From positions 1 through 64,000 of the forward strand of contig JAKEEU010000218.1 in assembly GCA_022616415.1 (NCBI GenBank): a DNA stretch of 64,000 nt, read 5' to 3'. Shown one piece after another: positions 8,248-15,960 of the stretch (position 1 is the first letter of the stretch; every line of letters starts with the position of its first letter). The translations under genes and the position numbers were made by a program. The notes beneath the pieces were generated by a model, which saw only the letters and a list, made by a program, of their open reading frames with translations, was not told where the DNA came from and made no database searches. This DNA is from Candidatus Zhuqueibacterota bacterium (GTDB taxonomy: Bacteria > Zhuqueibacterota > Zhuqueibacteria > Zhuqueibacterales > Zhuqueibacteraceae).

Positions 8248-9081
8248 CTACTTCTTTCGGTCGCGCCGAAACATTACAATCATAAACGTCGCCAGGGCCA
8301 TCACCGTTGCGATGCCGGCCAAGCGCAAGACGTTCATGATGACGAGACCGTATTTGCCAATCGACGGATCATAGTGAAAGCAGTACAGCAACACTTGATC
8401 GACCACAGAGCCGATTTTATTTTGCGAGGCTTCGACAAGCGCCAAGCGCAAATCGCGGCCCGGATATTCGATGCCGAAAAAATAGCGCGCGATTTTGCCT
8501 TCAGGCGTAATGACCATAATGCCGCTGGCATGCGCGAATTGATCCGTCACCGGATCGTATTTGTAGCGAAAGCCGGCGGCTTGCGCCAGTTGCCGGATTG
8601 ACGAGCTGTCGCCGGTGAGAAAATGCCAGCCTTGCTCGGCGCCGGTGCGACCGTATTGTTTCAGATAAATTTCTTTTTTAGCTGCGGCCAGCGCCGAGGT
8701 TTCACCTGGATCAAAACTGACAGTGATAATATTGAATTGTTTGCCGGCATCAAACGAAAGCGTCTTCAAACTCTCCAGCAATCCATTCAACACCTGCGTG
8801 CAGAGCATCGGGCATTCGTAATAGACGAAGGCGAGGATGACCGGCTTTGCACCGAAGTATTGCTGCAGCGGCACGGTTTGTCCGCTCTCGTCACGAAGCA
8901 GCAGTTCAAGCGGCAACTGGGCGTTCAACTTTTGATCAATGCCAACCTCGCGCAAGATGGCGGGCTGCGCGTTGGAATCGAGAATTTGGGCGCGCAGCGG
9001 CAGCGGTGCCATGAAAAGCATGAGGAGCGTAAAACGTAAAGCGTAAGGTGTAAGGCGTAAAGTATTAAGCATCACGTTCAT
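8248..9081 (-). CDS. SCO1/SenC family copper chaperone for the oxidase CuA site
   Basis: 277 residues. Thioredoxin-like fold with the copper-binding CPMLC (CxxxC) motif in VYYECPMLCTQVLN and a downstream conserved His in the region DQFAHASGIMV. There is a signal peptide at the N-terminus and a membrane anchor near the C-terminus (VLRLAGIATVMALATFMIVM). The ATG at 9081 overlaps the stop of the upstream gene as ATGA, supporting this start. Residues 7-18 (TLRLTPYALRFT) are encoded by family A repeat sequence, so the signal peptide has incorporated an intergenic repeat. The protein should insert copper into the CuA centre of CoxB. Confidence 0.92.
   Translation of the reverse strand: MNVMLNTLRLTPYALRFTLLMLFMAPLPLRAQILDSNAQPAILREVGIDQKLNAQLPLELLLRDESGQTVPLQQYFGAKPVILAFVYYECPMLCTQVLNGLLESLKTLSFDAGKQFNIITVSFDPGETSALAAAKKEIYLKQYGRTGAEQGWHFLTGDSSSIRQLAQAAGFRYKYDPVTDQFAHASGIMVITPEGKIARYFFGIEYPGRDLRLALVEASQNKIGSVVDQVLLYCFHYDPSIGKYGLVIMNVLRLAGIATVMALATFMIVMFRRDRKK
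9027..9064. repeat. Family A phrase repeat inside the SCO signal peptide
   Basis: Degenerate tandem GTAAAACGTAAAGCGTAAGG units, the same phrase as at 4306-4376 and 37115-37140, here read as codons on the minus strand. Confidence 0.75.
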
Positions 9082-9539
9082 GGCTGTACGCCTCCATTGC
9101 CGATTTTTGCCAATTGCGCTCCGCTTTTCTCGTCTTCCATTTCGCCGGCCGATCGCACCGGCAAGCCTCTTTGCACGACCAACTCAATGGCGCGATCAAT
9201 CGGAATGCGCACGACGCCGCCATCACGGACGACCCAACCGTAACTGTTGAGCACGGAATCTTCGGCGGCGCGCACTTCATCCAAATCTTTGGCGGGCGCG
9301 ACTTGCAGGCGCGGCCCCGGCGGCAATTGGCGTTCGGCCATCAATGGCGAAGGCGGTGGAGTCGCGCGCTTGGTTTGCTCATTAAAAAAATTTTGCAGCC
9401 ATACCATCAACACCAGCACGACGGCGGAAATAATCGCCAAGCCGATTCCAAATTTCGTCACTGCTGAAACATTGGCGTCGCTCTCTTCGTGGCCGCTGCC
9501 ATTGTCGGTGTGCGTGGGCATGTTGTGAGTTTCGCTCAT
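9078..9539 (-). CDS. Small membrane-anchored protein of the complex III/oxidase cluster
   Basis: 153 residues from ATG at 9539; a longer frame starting at 9587 would read through a palindromic repeat and is rejected. A His/Glu-rich N-terminus is followed by one membrane helix (about 27-50, FGIGLAIISAVVLVLMVWL) and a periplasmic part with the pattern NSYGWVVRDGGVVRIPIDRAI. A protein of this layout usually sits between actF and the SCO/cox genes in such clusters. Its function is not established. Its stop overlaps the SCO start. Confidence 0.75.
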   Translation of the reverse strand: MSETHNMPTHTDNGSGHEESDANVSAVTKFGIGLAIISAVVLVLMVWLQNFFNEQTKRATPPPSPLMAERQLPPGPRLQVAPAKDLDEVRAAEDSVLNSYGWVVRDGGVVRIPIDRAIELVVQRGLPVRSAGEMEDEKSGAQLAKIGNGGVQP

Positions 9540-9556
9540 GTGAAATCCAGTTGAGC

Positions 9557-9620
9557 GAAGTCGGATTTGGACAACAGGATTCGTCAAATTTGGATAATCA
9601 CTGTGCCCAAGTCCGACTTC
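9557..9620. repeat. 64-bp palindromic element (family E), copy 1
   Basis: Arms GAAGTCGGATTTGG (9557-9570) and CCAAGTCCGACTTC (9607-9620) enclose a 36-base loop. The same element, 65 bp long, occurs at 58847-58911. Both copies fill the gap between two codirectional minus-strand genes and end 17-18 bases from the start codon of the downstream gene. Confidence 0.85.
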
Positions 9621-9625
9621 ACTGT

Positions 9626-10798
9626 TTATTCATGATGAAAAGCTTCTGCCAAACGCGGATCGTTCACGGGCAGCAACGCGCGGCCTTTGAGCTGCCACAC
9701 AAATGCGGCGATCCAAATGCCGCCGATGCCGATGGGCGCCAGCACGTCCATCCAGTGAATGCTGAATTTTTCCGCATGAAAGTTCGGCGCGACGATCCAG
9801 AACAAATCGACGAGCCGCATAAAAATCATTGCCACCGCCACTTTCACCAGCACTTGCGCTTTTTGTTTGGTCTTGCGCGAGAGCAAGAGCACGAACGGGA
9901 TGGCGAAGTGAAAGAGCACGAGAAGCATGGCAATCACGCCCCAGCCGCCGTGCAGCCGGTGCACGTACCAGGTGATTTCTTCGGGCAAGTTGCCGGACCA
10001 AATAATAAAAAATTGAGAAAAGGAAACATACGCCCACAGCAAGATGAACGCGAACATGAGATTGCCGAGATCATGAAAATGCTTAGTCGCGATCACGCCC
10101 GAGACCGGCTCGCGGTCGGCCACCAGCCGTAGACCAATAATCGCAAACGCCAACGTCGTCAGCCCTTGCCCGACGACGAAGATGACGCCAAAGATCGTTG
10201 AGAACCAATGCGGATCGAGCGACATCACCCAGTCGAACGCGGCGAAGGTCATCGTCAATACATACAGAACCAATCCCGGCCCCGCGAACTTTTGAATCTT
10301 TAGGGTCGGCGCCGGATCAGCCATGCGATCTTGCTGATGCGACCATTTGTTGAGCAAATAGGCAAAAAGGCCCCAAACCGAAAAGTAAATCAGCGCGCGA
10401 ATCCAGAAAAACGGCACGTTTAAATAGGGGTTTTTGTGCTGCAAAATTTTGTCGGCAGCAACGGCTTCCGGACGCGCCCACAAATAAAGATCGTGCATGC
10501 CGAAAAACAGCGGCAGAAAGAGCAATACCATCAGCGGCAGCGTTCGGGTTCCGGACTCCAGCAAGCGTTGAATCACGAATCCCCAGCCGCCGCCGACAAG
10601 ATGATGCAAGGCGACGACGGAGAAGCAGCCGATGGCGACGCCGAACCAAAAGAGATAGCCGAATAAATAAGACTGAAAGAACTGTGCTTTGCTGAGCGTT
10701 GCGCCGAACGCGCAAAGCCCGAGCGCCACGATGCCGATGATGAGCGCGCGTTGTTGAATGCGATGCAGTTGAATTTGCAGTTGTTCGGTTTGGCTCAT
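9626..10798 (-). CDS. actF: Alternative complex III subunit ActF (NrfD-like/ActF membrane subunit)
   Basis: 390 residues with about ten membrane helices. The N-terminus GATLSKAQFFQSYLFGYLFWFGVAIGC with HHLVGG and FAAFDWVMSLDPHWFSTIFG are family hallmarks of quinol:cytochrome c oxidoreductase subunit F. It is a homologue of ActC and forms half of the membrane core of alternative complex III. Its ATG overlaps the actE stop by four bases. It acts in the cytoplasmic membrane, probably in quinol binding or proton movement. Confidence 0.92.
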   Translation of the reverse strand: MSQTEQLQIQLHRIQQRALIIGIVALGLCAFGATLSKAQFFQSYLFGYLFWFGVAIGCFSVVALHHLVGGGWGFVIQRLLESGTRTLPLMVLLFLPLFFGMHDLYLWARPEAVAADKILQHKNPYLNVPFFWIRALIYFSVWGLFAYLLNKWSHQQDRMADPAPTLKIQKFAGPGLVLYVLTMTFAAFDWVMSLDPHWFSTIFGVIFVVGQGLTTLAFAIIGLRLVADREPVSGVIATKHFHDLGNLMFAFILLWAYVSFSQFFIIWSGNLPEEITWYVHRLHGGWGVIAMLLVLFHFAIPFVLLLSRKTKQKAQVLVKVAVAMIFMRLVDLFWIVAPNFHAEKFSIHWMDVLAPIGIGGIWIAAFVWQLKGRALLPVNDPRLAEAFHHE

Positions 10799-11409
10799 TT
10801 CCCTCTCTCGAGCAATTTGCTGCGTTCTTCCACCGGCACGTCGTCGAGCGCGGCGTTCTGGCTCATTTGCAGCGCGCGAATATAGGCGACAATCGCCCAG
10901 CGATCTTGGGGCGCAATGCGGTCGGCGTAACTGTACATCGTGCCGAAGCCATTGGTCATCACGTCGAAGAAATGGCCTAATGGCGCTTGGCGCAGGCGCT
11001 CGATGTGCAACGACGGCGGTTGGCGAAATCCGCGCTGTACGATCATGCCCTGGCCGTTGCCGACGCGATCATGACAAGGCGAACAGTAAATATTGTAGCG
11101 CTCGTGGCCGCGGTCGAGAATTTCTTTGGTGGCGGGAAACGGCAAGGTGTTGACCAGCTCGCCATTCACTTTGCCGGTGTAGAAATGCTCGTCCGTTTTG
11201 AGATGCCCGCGCGCCACCGTGCCTTCAACGAACGGGCGCGCCGAGCGGCCATCATTAAAAAATGTGCTGCGCTCCAACGGCTCGTAGCGCGGCTGGTCGT
11301 GCATGTCTTGGCGGCAGGCCGTTGCCAGCGGGATTATTATCGCCATGCTCATTGCTCTTATCGTAAAGCGAAAAGCGGAGAGCGGAGAGCGATTTTTGAG
11401 CTTAAACAT
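10795..11409 (-). CDS. actE: Alternative complex III monoheme cytochrome c subunit ActE
   Basis: 204 residues from ATG at 11409 (a TTG lies two codons earlier). A lipoprotein-like signal ends in PLATAC, so the mature protein is probably lipid-anchored on the periplasmic face. One heme site is seen, IYCSPCHDRVGNGQG, with a candidate distal Met in NGFGTMYSYADRI. It carries electrons between ActA and the acceptor. The region encoding LSAFRFTIR upstream of the signal core resembles the family A repeat, so the exact start is uncertain. Confidence 0.88.
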   Translation of the reverse strand: MFKLKNRSPLSAFRFTIRAMSMAIIIPLATACRQDMHDQPRYEPLERSTFFNDGRSARPFVEGTVARGHLKTDEHFYTGKVNGELVNTLPFPATKEILDRGHERYNIYCSPCHDRVGNGQGMIVQRGFRQPPSLHIERLRQAPLGHFFDVMTNGFGTMYSYADRIAPQDRWAIVAYIRALQMSQNAALDDVPVEERSKLLERGK

Positions 11410-11458
11410 TATCAAGTGCCTTAAGCGAAGTGGCTATAGTAGATTAAAAACTTTTTGT

Positions 11459-11541
11459 CCAACGGATTGAAAAACGACCAACGGATAAAAGCCTATGGTT
11501 ATAGGCTGTCACTTGATTTACAAAAAATCTATATCCGTTGG
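11459..11541. repeat. CCAACGGAT palindromic repeat (family D)
   Basis: Two direct units (TCCAACGGAT, GACCAACGGATAAAAGCC) and one inverted unit (ATATCCGTTGGA) around a short AGCCTATGGTTATAGGCT hairpin. It follows actE upstream (minus-strand sense) and precedes the CopG gene end. Copies: 7952-7984 (short) and 49286-49372. Confidence 0.8.
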
Positions 11542-11558
11542 ATAATTTATCTTTAAAA

Positions 11559-11831
11559 TTATGCCGCGAGTGAAATTTGACGACGCAACATATCATTGAC
11601 AAGGCGCTTCGTCGGTATGCCTTTTTGCTGCGCTCGCTTTCGTAGTTGTCTCATTAATTCTGCCTCAACCTCGACCTCAAAATGACGCTTGCGCAATTCA
11701 GTTTTTACCTTGACGGTCTTGAATGCTTCCGGATAGTCTGTTGTATCGTGTGTATCCCAAAACTCCGCAGCCTCTTCGTAACTGGCAAACTCGTCTGGGA
11801 TTGGGTCAACGTGCTTCTTTTTGCTTTTCAT
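11559..11831 (-). CDS. CopG-type antitoxin
   Basis: 90 residues from ATG at 11831, with GGAAAGAG upstream. The N-terminal pattern FASYEEAAEFWDTHDTTDYPE-like is that of the CopG_antitoxin family, followed by a C-terminal ribbon-helix-helix-like segment (FEVEVEAELMRQLRKRAQQKG). It should bind and neutralise a BrnT- or RelE-like toxin and repress its own operon. No intact toxin gene precedes it; only a 24-codon ORF that could be a toxin stub (11806-11880) is there. It sits inside the act operon between actE and actD. Confidence 0.8.
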   Translation of the reverse strand: MKSKKKHVDPIPDEFASYEEAAEFWDTHDTTDYPEAFKTVKVKTELRKRHFEVEVEAELMRQLRKRAQQKGIPTKRLVNDMLRRQISLAA

Positions 11832-11880
11832 ACTGCTCTTTCCAAATGACTTCGTATAGACGCACAACCACCTCCGGCAT
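11806..11880 (-). pseudogene. Possible toxin stub upstream of the CopG antitoxin
   Basis: ATG at 11880 opens a 24-codon frame (MPEVVVRLYEVIWKEQY...) that ends in TGA inside the antitoxin gene. YEVIWKEQ resembles, from memory, the N-terminus of short BrnT/DUF4258-like toxins that precede such antitoxins. If so the toxin is truncated and the antitoxin an orphan. The resemblance is over about ten residues only. Confidence 0.3.
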
Positions 11881-11937
11881 TTTATACTCTATTTCCTTTG
11901 AAGCTTTTCAATAGTTTTGCCCGAAATCGTTTTGCCA

Positions 11938-12360
11938 TTAATCAGCTTTCTTGGCTTTGGTCATGTGTTTGACTGATTGCTGGATCAGTTGCTTCAGCGT
12001 CGGCAGATTGATATCTTCAAGGTTTTTGATATACAAACACGATTTGCCGGTTTTATATTTTCCCAGCTTCTTCATTAGCTCGTCATACCGCGCGAATCCT
12101 GGCATGATGTAAAGCGTCAAATTCTGCTTGCGCGGAGAGAATCCGGTCAAGAACCAGTCACCCTCGCGGCCGCTTTCATATTTATAATGATAGCTGCCGA
12201 AACCAACGATGCTGCTCCCCCACATCTTGGGTTCCGCCTTGGTGGTCTGTTTCATGATCGCCAAGATGGTGAGGCAGTCCTGACGTGTCTCATCATCTGC
12301 AATGCCGTTGAGGAATTTCTCAACGCTCTGGTCATTCACTTTGGTCTTGAGTTCAGCCAT
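11938..12360 (-). CDS. DUF1801 family protein
   Basis: 140 residues from ATG at 12360, with GGAG eight bases upstream. Family features: DDETRQDCLTILAIMKQ, then PKMWGSSIVGFGSYHYKYESGRE-like, FSPRKQNLTLYIMPGF, and a C-terminal GKYKTGKSCLYIKNLEDI. DUF1801 (YdhG-like) proteins are small cytosolic proteins without a proven reaction. It is part of the accessory block between actE and actD and is probably a passenger. Confidence 0.85.
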   Translation of the reverse strand: MAELKTKVNDQSVEKFLNGIADDETRQDCLTILAIMKQTTKAEPKMWGSSIVGFGSYHYKYESGREGDWFLTGFSPRKQNLTLYIMPGFARYDELMKKLGKYKTGKSCLYIKNLEDINLPTLKQLIQQSVKHMTKAKKAD

Positions 12361-12430
12361 TTTTGGCTCCTTCAGAATTGCGCCTGCCGCCGGTACGTTT
12401 CTTCTGGGTCCTTGCCATGAGTTGCAATTA

Positions 12431-12907
12431 CTAATGAGCAAAAATAGGTTTGTTTTCCATTCGAAAAGTAAAAAGAGGATATACTTTTACCGCCTTTTTG
12501 GTCCTGTGAGAATAATAATAATTGACCACAGCCCAATGGTTATCCTCGATTAAAAACTCTTGTTCAATTTTAGCTTGCCCGTTTTTAGAGAATGCTGTTA
12601 ATACATGTTTACCCTTTGAAAGCCGGAACTTGTACTGTTGCCAATTATGCTCATCGTCTTTATGAAATCTGTCTTTAAGCGCTAATTTGCCATCCAAACG
12701 CAGTTCTATGTCGATAGTAGAACGCGCAGAGCTTTGATTGCTCACATATAATGTGAAGTTACTGTTAGTAGTTTGTTCCAACACTTCCTGAGAGTCTTCT
12801 TTGCATCCACTAATGTTAAAACCAACTATAGTAATGCAAAGTAAAGTGCACCAATACATATTGAAATCATAGAAATTGATTTTACAAAAATAAAAGTATT
12901 TGAGCAT
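12431..12907 (-). CDS. Hypothetical lipoprotein
   Basis: 158 residues from ATG at 12907; an internal ATG at 12859 gives a more typical 19-residue lipoprotein signal ending in NISGC and may be the true start. The mature part is predicted beta-rich (NFTLYVSNQSSARSTIDIELRLDGK; GKHVLTAFSKNGQA). It is not recognised as a named family. The base composition is clearly more AT-rich than that of the act genes on both sides, suggesting recent arrival. Confidence 0.65.
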   Translation of the reverse strand: MLKYFYFCKINFYDFNMYWCTLLCITIVGFNISGCKEDSQEVLEQTTNSNFTLYVSNQSSARSTIDIELRLDGKLALKDRFHKDDEHNWQQYKFRLSKGKHVLTAFSKNGQAKIEQEFLIEDNHWAVVNYYYSHRTKKAVKVYPLFTFRMENKPIFAH

Positions 12908-12957
12908 GGCTATACTTGCTTACCTATTTCGTTTTCCCCAACTTCATTTGAACGCCC

Positions 12958-13512
12958 TCACGGTTTAACTTCATACACCCCATGTGGATTCAAGCTCTCC
13001 AAAAACTTTTTCGTCGCCGCTGGATCAAACTTGGGATCTCTCGCTTCGATGCACAGAAAGAAGCGGTCGCGCGTGGCCAGCGCGAAACGCGGCACGTTGA
13101 AAACCGGATGGTACGGCTGCGGCAGGCCGTTGAGCGCAAACATGGCGAGTATCGCGGTGAAGGCGGCGAATAAAATCGTGACCTCGAACGTGATCGGAAT
13201 AAACGACGGCCAACTGTTGAACGGGCGCCCGCCGACGTTCAACGGGTAGTCAATCACCGCGGCGTAATACTGCATGCCGAATCCTACGAGTGCGCCAACG
13301 ATGCCGCCGATGAGCACGATGCGCGGCAGGCGATTGCGATGCACGTGAATCGCCTCGGCCAAGCCCTCGACCGGAAACGGGGCGTACGCATCCAAATTTC
13401 GGTAGCCTTCAGCGTGCGCGCGTTTGGCCGCTGCGAGCAGGTCGTTGGGATTTTCGAATTCGGCCATGAGGCCGTAGATGGATGATTCTGTTTTCTTGCT
13501 TTTACTTATCAT
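12958..13512 (-). CDS. actD: Alternative complex III subunit ActD (DUF3341)
   Basis: 184 residues from ATG at 13512 (GAAGG upstream); the frame's earlier codons overlap the preceding gene. YGLMAEFENPNDLLAAAKRAHAEGYRNLDAYAPFPVEGL and two membrane helices (VLIGGIVGALVGFGMQYYAAV; FEVTILFAAFTAILAMFAL) are diagnostic. ActD is a peripheral/membrane subunit of the quinol:cytochrome c oxidoreductase. In most clusters it follows actC directly; here an unrelated 301-codon gene is inserted between them, overlapping the actD start by 11 bases. Confidence 0.93.
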   Translation of the reverse strand: MISKSKKTESSIYGLMAEFENPNDLLAAAKRAHAEGYRNLDAYAPFPVEGLAEAIHVHRNRLPRIVLIGGIVGALVGFGMQYYAAVIDYPLNVGGRPFNSWPSFIPITFEVTILFAAFTAILAMFALNGLPQPYHPVFNVPRFALATRDRFFLCIEARDPKFDPAATKKFLESLNPHGVYEVKP

Positions 13513-14407
13513 AAAGACCTTCGTCTTCGTCAACGTAACCATTCAATAATGTACTATGATCACGCACAGAACTTATTTCGCGCTCCAGATCAGCGCGTAG
13601 TCCTCGACCAATGTAAGCGCGGATCAACGCTTGATAGTTAGAGAAACCGTGAAGTTGCGCGGTGCGTTGTAAATCATCAATAACATCGTCTGGAAGCTTC
13701 AGACTGATGGTCGTCGCAGGGCGGTCTTTGCGCAAGCGCTTTTTATGGATATGAATTTCTGCATAATCTCTCAGTTCGGGGCCAATGATGTTTTGCGCCG
13801 CGAGAAAGTCATAATCGACGAACGTATGCGACGACCCAGTGTCAAAATCGCCGTCGACTTCGGCAACTCCGGAAGCTGAGCCAACTTTCATTGGAAGCGT
13901 CGGATAATAGTCTCCAGCACGAATCGTCGCCTGCCATGCTGAAATGCTTTCCTCGATGGTGATAAATTTGTCATTTACGAAAATAAATGGAAATTTTCCC
14001 GTGCGCCGGCAAATTTTCAAAATTTGCGGTGACATTGGTCTATTCTCCAGGGTCTTTCCGGAGGCTATAACTTTGCCATCCACAACAACCACCCACGCGG
14101 CACCGAGCTTCGTAAACTGCTTTTGCAGCCAATCGTGATTCTGTTGTTTCAAACGCCATTGCAGTTTGCCACGTTCATCGAGCGAGAGGCGCTCATATTC
14201 TTCGGGTAGCAAATTTTCGCCAACGAACTTCAACGACTGGCGCGAGGCGGCGGTTACTCGATCAGCCCGTGTTGGCATAGAACCGGCAGCGAGGGCCGAA
14301 ACTTTGCGCAAAGATTGGTCAATGATTTCCCGAATCGACAACAATGATTCGGCATCGACATGGTCGAGATCGGCTTTAATGTGTTCAAGCATGGTTGTGT
14401 GGCTCAT
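13502..14407 (-). CDS. Unclassified protein: DUF5678-like, retropepsin-like DTGS motif and C-terminal ribbon-helix-like segment
   Basis: 301 residues. Residues 92-150 (KQFTKLGAAWVVVVDGKVIASGKTL) resemble DUF5678-type beta units. Residues 186-195 read GDFDTGSSHT, the active-site triplet of retropepsin-type aspartic proteases, but the rest of that fold is short. Residues 231-275 (TTISLKLPDDVIDDLQR...NYQALIRAYIGRGL) look like a ribbon-helix-helix or antitoxin-type DNA-binding segment. The gene lies between actC (10 bases away) and actD (11-base overlap), so it is co-transcribed with complex III. No function can be named; an antitoxin or regulatory protease are both possible. Confidence 0.7.
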   Translation of the reverse strand: MSHTTMLEHIKADLDHVDAESLLSIREIIDQSLRKVSALAAGSMPTRADRVTAASRQSLKFVGENLLPEEYERLSLDERGKLQWRLKQQNHDWLQKQFTKLGAAWVVVVDGKVIASGKTLENRPMSPQILKICRRTGKFPFIFVNDKFITIEESISAWQATIRAGDYYPTLPMKVGSASGVAEVDGDFDTGSSHTFVDYDFLAAQNIIGPELRDYAEIHIHKKRLRKDRPATTISLKLPDDVIDDLQRTAQLHGFSNYQALIRAYIGRGLRADLEREISSVRDHSTLLNGYVDEDEGLYDK

Positions 14408-14416
14408 GATCGCTCC

Positions 14417-15808
14417 TTACTTATGCCCATTGCTCTTCCCCTCCTCCGCCGGCACCAATGTTCTCATCTCAAAAATTGAAATCGCCGGCAGCACGCGCAC
14501 GAAGATAAAGATCAACGTGAAAAAGAGGCCGAGCGTGCCGATAAACGTGGCCCAATCCCAAACCGTCGGATAGTACATGCCCCACGACGAGGGCAGAAAA
14601 TCGCGGTGCAAGCTCGTCACCACGATGACGAAACGCTCAAGCCACATGCCGATGCTGACGACGACAGAAATAAAGAAGAGCCAGGGCACGCTGCTCTGAA
14701 AGCGCTCGAACCACAGCAGTTGCGGCACCAGGAGATTGCAGAAAATCAACGCCCAGTAGTAAGGCGCATACGGGCCGGTCCAGCGGTTGGTCATCATGTA
14801 CCACTCGTACTCGTTGGCGCTGTACCACGCCATGAACGCTTCCATCGCGTAACCGTAAACGACAATCAAGCCGGTGGCGAGCATGATTTTCGCCATGTTG
14901 CGCAGATGGCGCATGGTGATGAAATCTTCCAAACTATAAAGCTTGCGCAGTGGAATGGCCAGAATCAACACCATCGCAAAGCCAGCGTAAATCGCGCCCG
15001 CAACAAAGTATGGCGGAAAAATCGTCGCATGCCAGCCAGGAATGATCGACATCGCAAAGTCGAAACTGATCACTGTGTGTACCGAAAGCACCAGTGGCGT
15101 CGCCAAACCGGCGAGCAACAAGTACGTCGTTTCATAACGCGACCAATGCACTGCCGAGCCGCGCCAGCCCATCGCGAGAAAGCCGTAAATGAGCTGCAGC
15201 CAGCGATTTTTCGTACGGTCGCGCAAAGTGGCCACATCAGGAATCAAGCCGACATACCAAAAGAGCGCGGAAACCGAGGCGTAGGTTGCAATGGCAAAAA
15301 CATCCCAATCCAAAGGGCTGCGCGTTTGCGGCCAAAGCAGCATGGTGTTTGGATACGGCAGCAGCCAATACGCGAGCCACGGCCGCCCGACGTGAATGAG
15401 CGGAAAAATGCCGGCGCAGGCCACGGCAAAGAGTGTCATCGCTTCGGCGAAACGGTTGATCGAGGTGCGCCAAGCCTGGCGGAAGAGCAGCAGGATGGCG
15501 GAGATCAACGTGCCGGCGTGGCCGATGCCGATCCACCAAACCAAATTGATGATCGCGAAGCCCCAGCCCACCGGAATGTTGATGCCCCAAATTCCCACGC
15601 CTTTGAGCAGCAAGTAGCCGAGGGCGCTGAGCAGCACGGTGACGACGGCGAAGCCAATGCCAATGCCGACAAACCACCCGCGCGGTGTTTTGCGGGTGAG
15701 CACCATCGTGCTGATCTTGTCGGTAATCGTGCCATAGGTGTGACCTGGCTCGAGCACCGGCACCTCGTCGATGACGTTTTTAAAATGGACTGGAGTTCGA
15801 GTTTGCAT
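14417..15808 (-). CDS. actC: Alternative complex III membrane subunit ActC (NrfD/PsrC family)
   Basis: 463 residues, about ten membrane helices. Early residues TRKTPRGWFVGIGIGFAVV, then GWGFAIINLVWWIGIGHAGTLISAILLLFRQAWRTSINRFAEAMT identify the NrfD-like quinol-interacting subunit of complex III; VSFDFAMSIIPGWHATIFPPYFVAGA is another family stretch. It accepts electrons from menaquinol in the membrane and passes them to the ActB iron-sulfur centres. The order actB-actC is conserved; the gap to actB holds a dispersed repeat. Confidence 0.95.
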   Translation of the reverse strand: MQTRTPVHFKNVIDEVPVLEPGHTYGTITDKISTMVLTRKTPRGWFVGIGIGFAVVTVLLSALGYLLLKGVGIWGINIPVGWGFAIINLVWWIGIGHAGTLISAILLLFRQAWRTSINRFAEAMTLFAVACAGIFPLIHVGRPWLAYWLLPYPNTMLLWPQTRSPLDWDVFAIATYASVSALFWYVGLIPDVATLRDRTKNRWLQLIYGFLAMGWRGSAVHWSRYETTYLLLAGLATPLVLSVHTVISFDFAMSIIPGWHATIFPPYFVAGAIYAGFAMVLILAIPLRKLYSLEDFITMRHLRNMAKIMLATGLIVVYGYAMEAFMAWYSANEYEWYMMTNRWTGPYAPYYWALIFCNLLVPQLLWFERFQSSVPWLFFISVVVSIGMWLERFVIVVTSLHRDFLPSSWGMYYPTVWDWATFIGTLGLFFTLIFIFVRVLPAISIFEMRTLVPAEEGKSNGHK

Positions 15809-15829
15809 TGTATTTTAAAATAAGAACCA

Positions 15830-15895
15830 AGGCAAAACGATTTGGGGCAAAACCATTAAGAGCTTTTAATCATTTTGCCATTAAATTATTTTGCC
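15830..15895. repeat. GGCAAAA-GATTTGGGGCAAAACCATTAA repeat (family G), copy 1
   Basis: A 37-base stretch starting at 15830 matches 25609-25644 with about two mismatches, followed by inverted-type TTTTGCCATTAAATTATTTTGCC. It lies between actC and actB. The next bases (15900-15930) hold a CTTTGCGCCTCAGCGTCTTAGCGTG phrase of another common intergenic type. Confidence 0.75.
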
Positions 15896-15960
15896 TTTAT
15901 TTTCTTTGCGCCTCAGCGTCTTAGCGTGATGCTTTCTTGTTTGCAGACCGGCGGTCTGCG

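Noticed and set aside
14606-15823. 405-codon plus-strand open frame
   Set aside because: Antisense to actC with His/Arg/Gln-rich composition typical of shadow frames.
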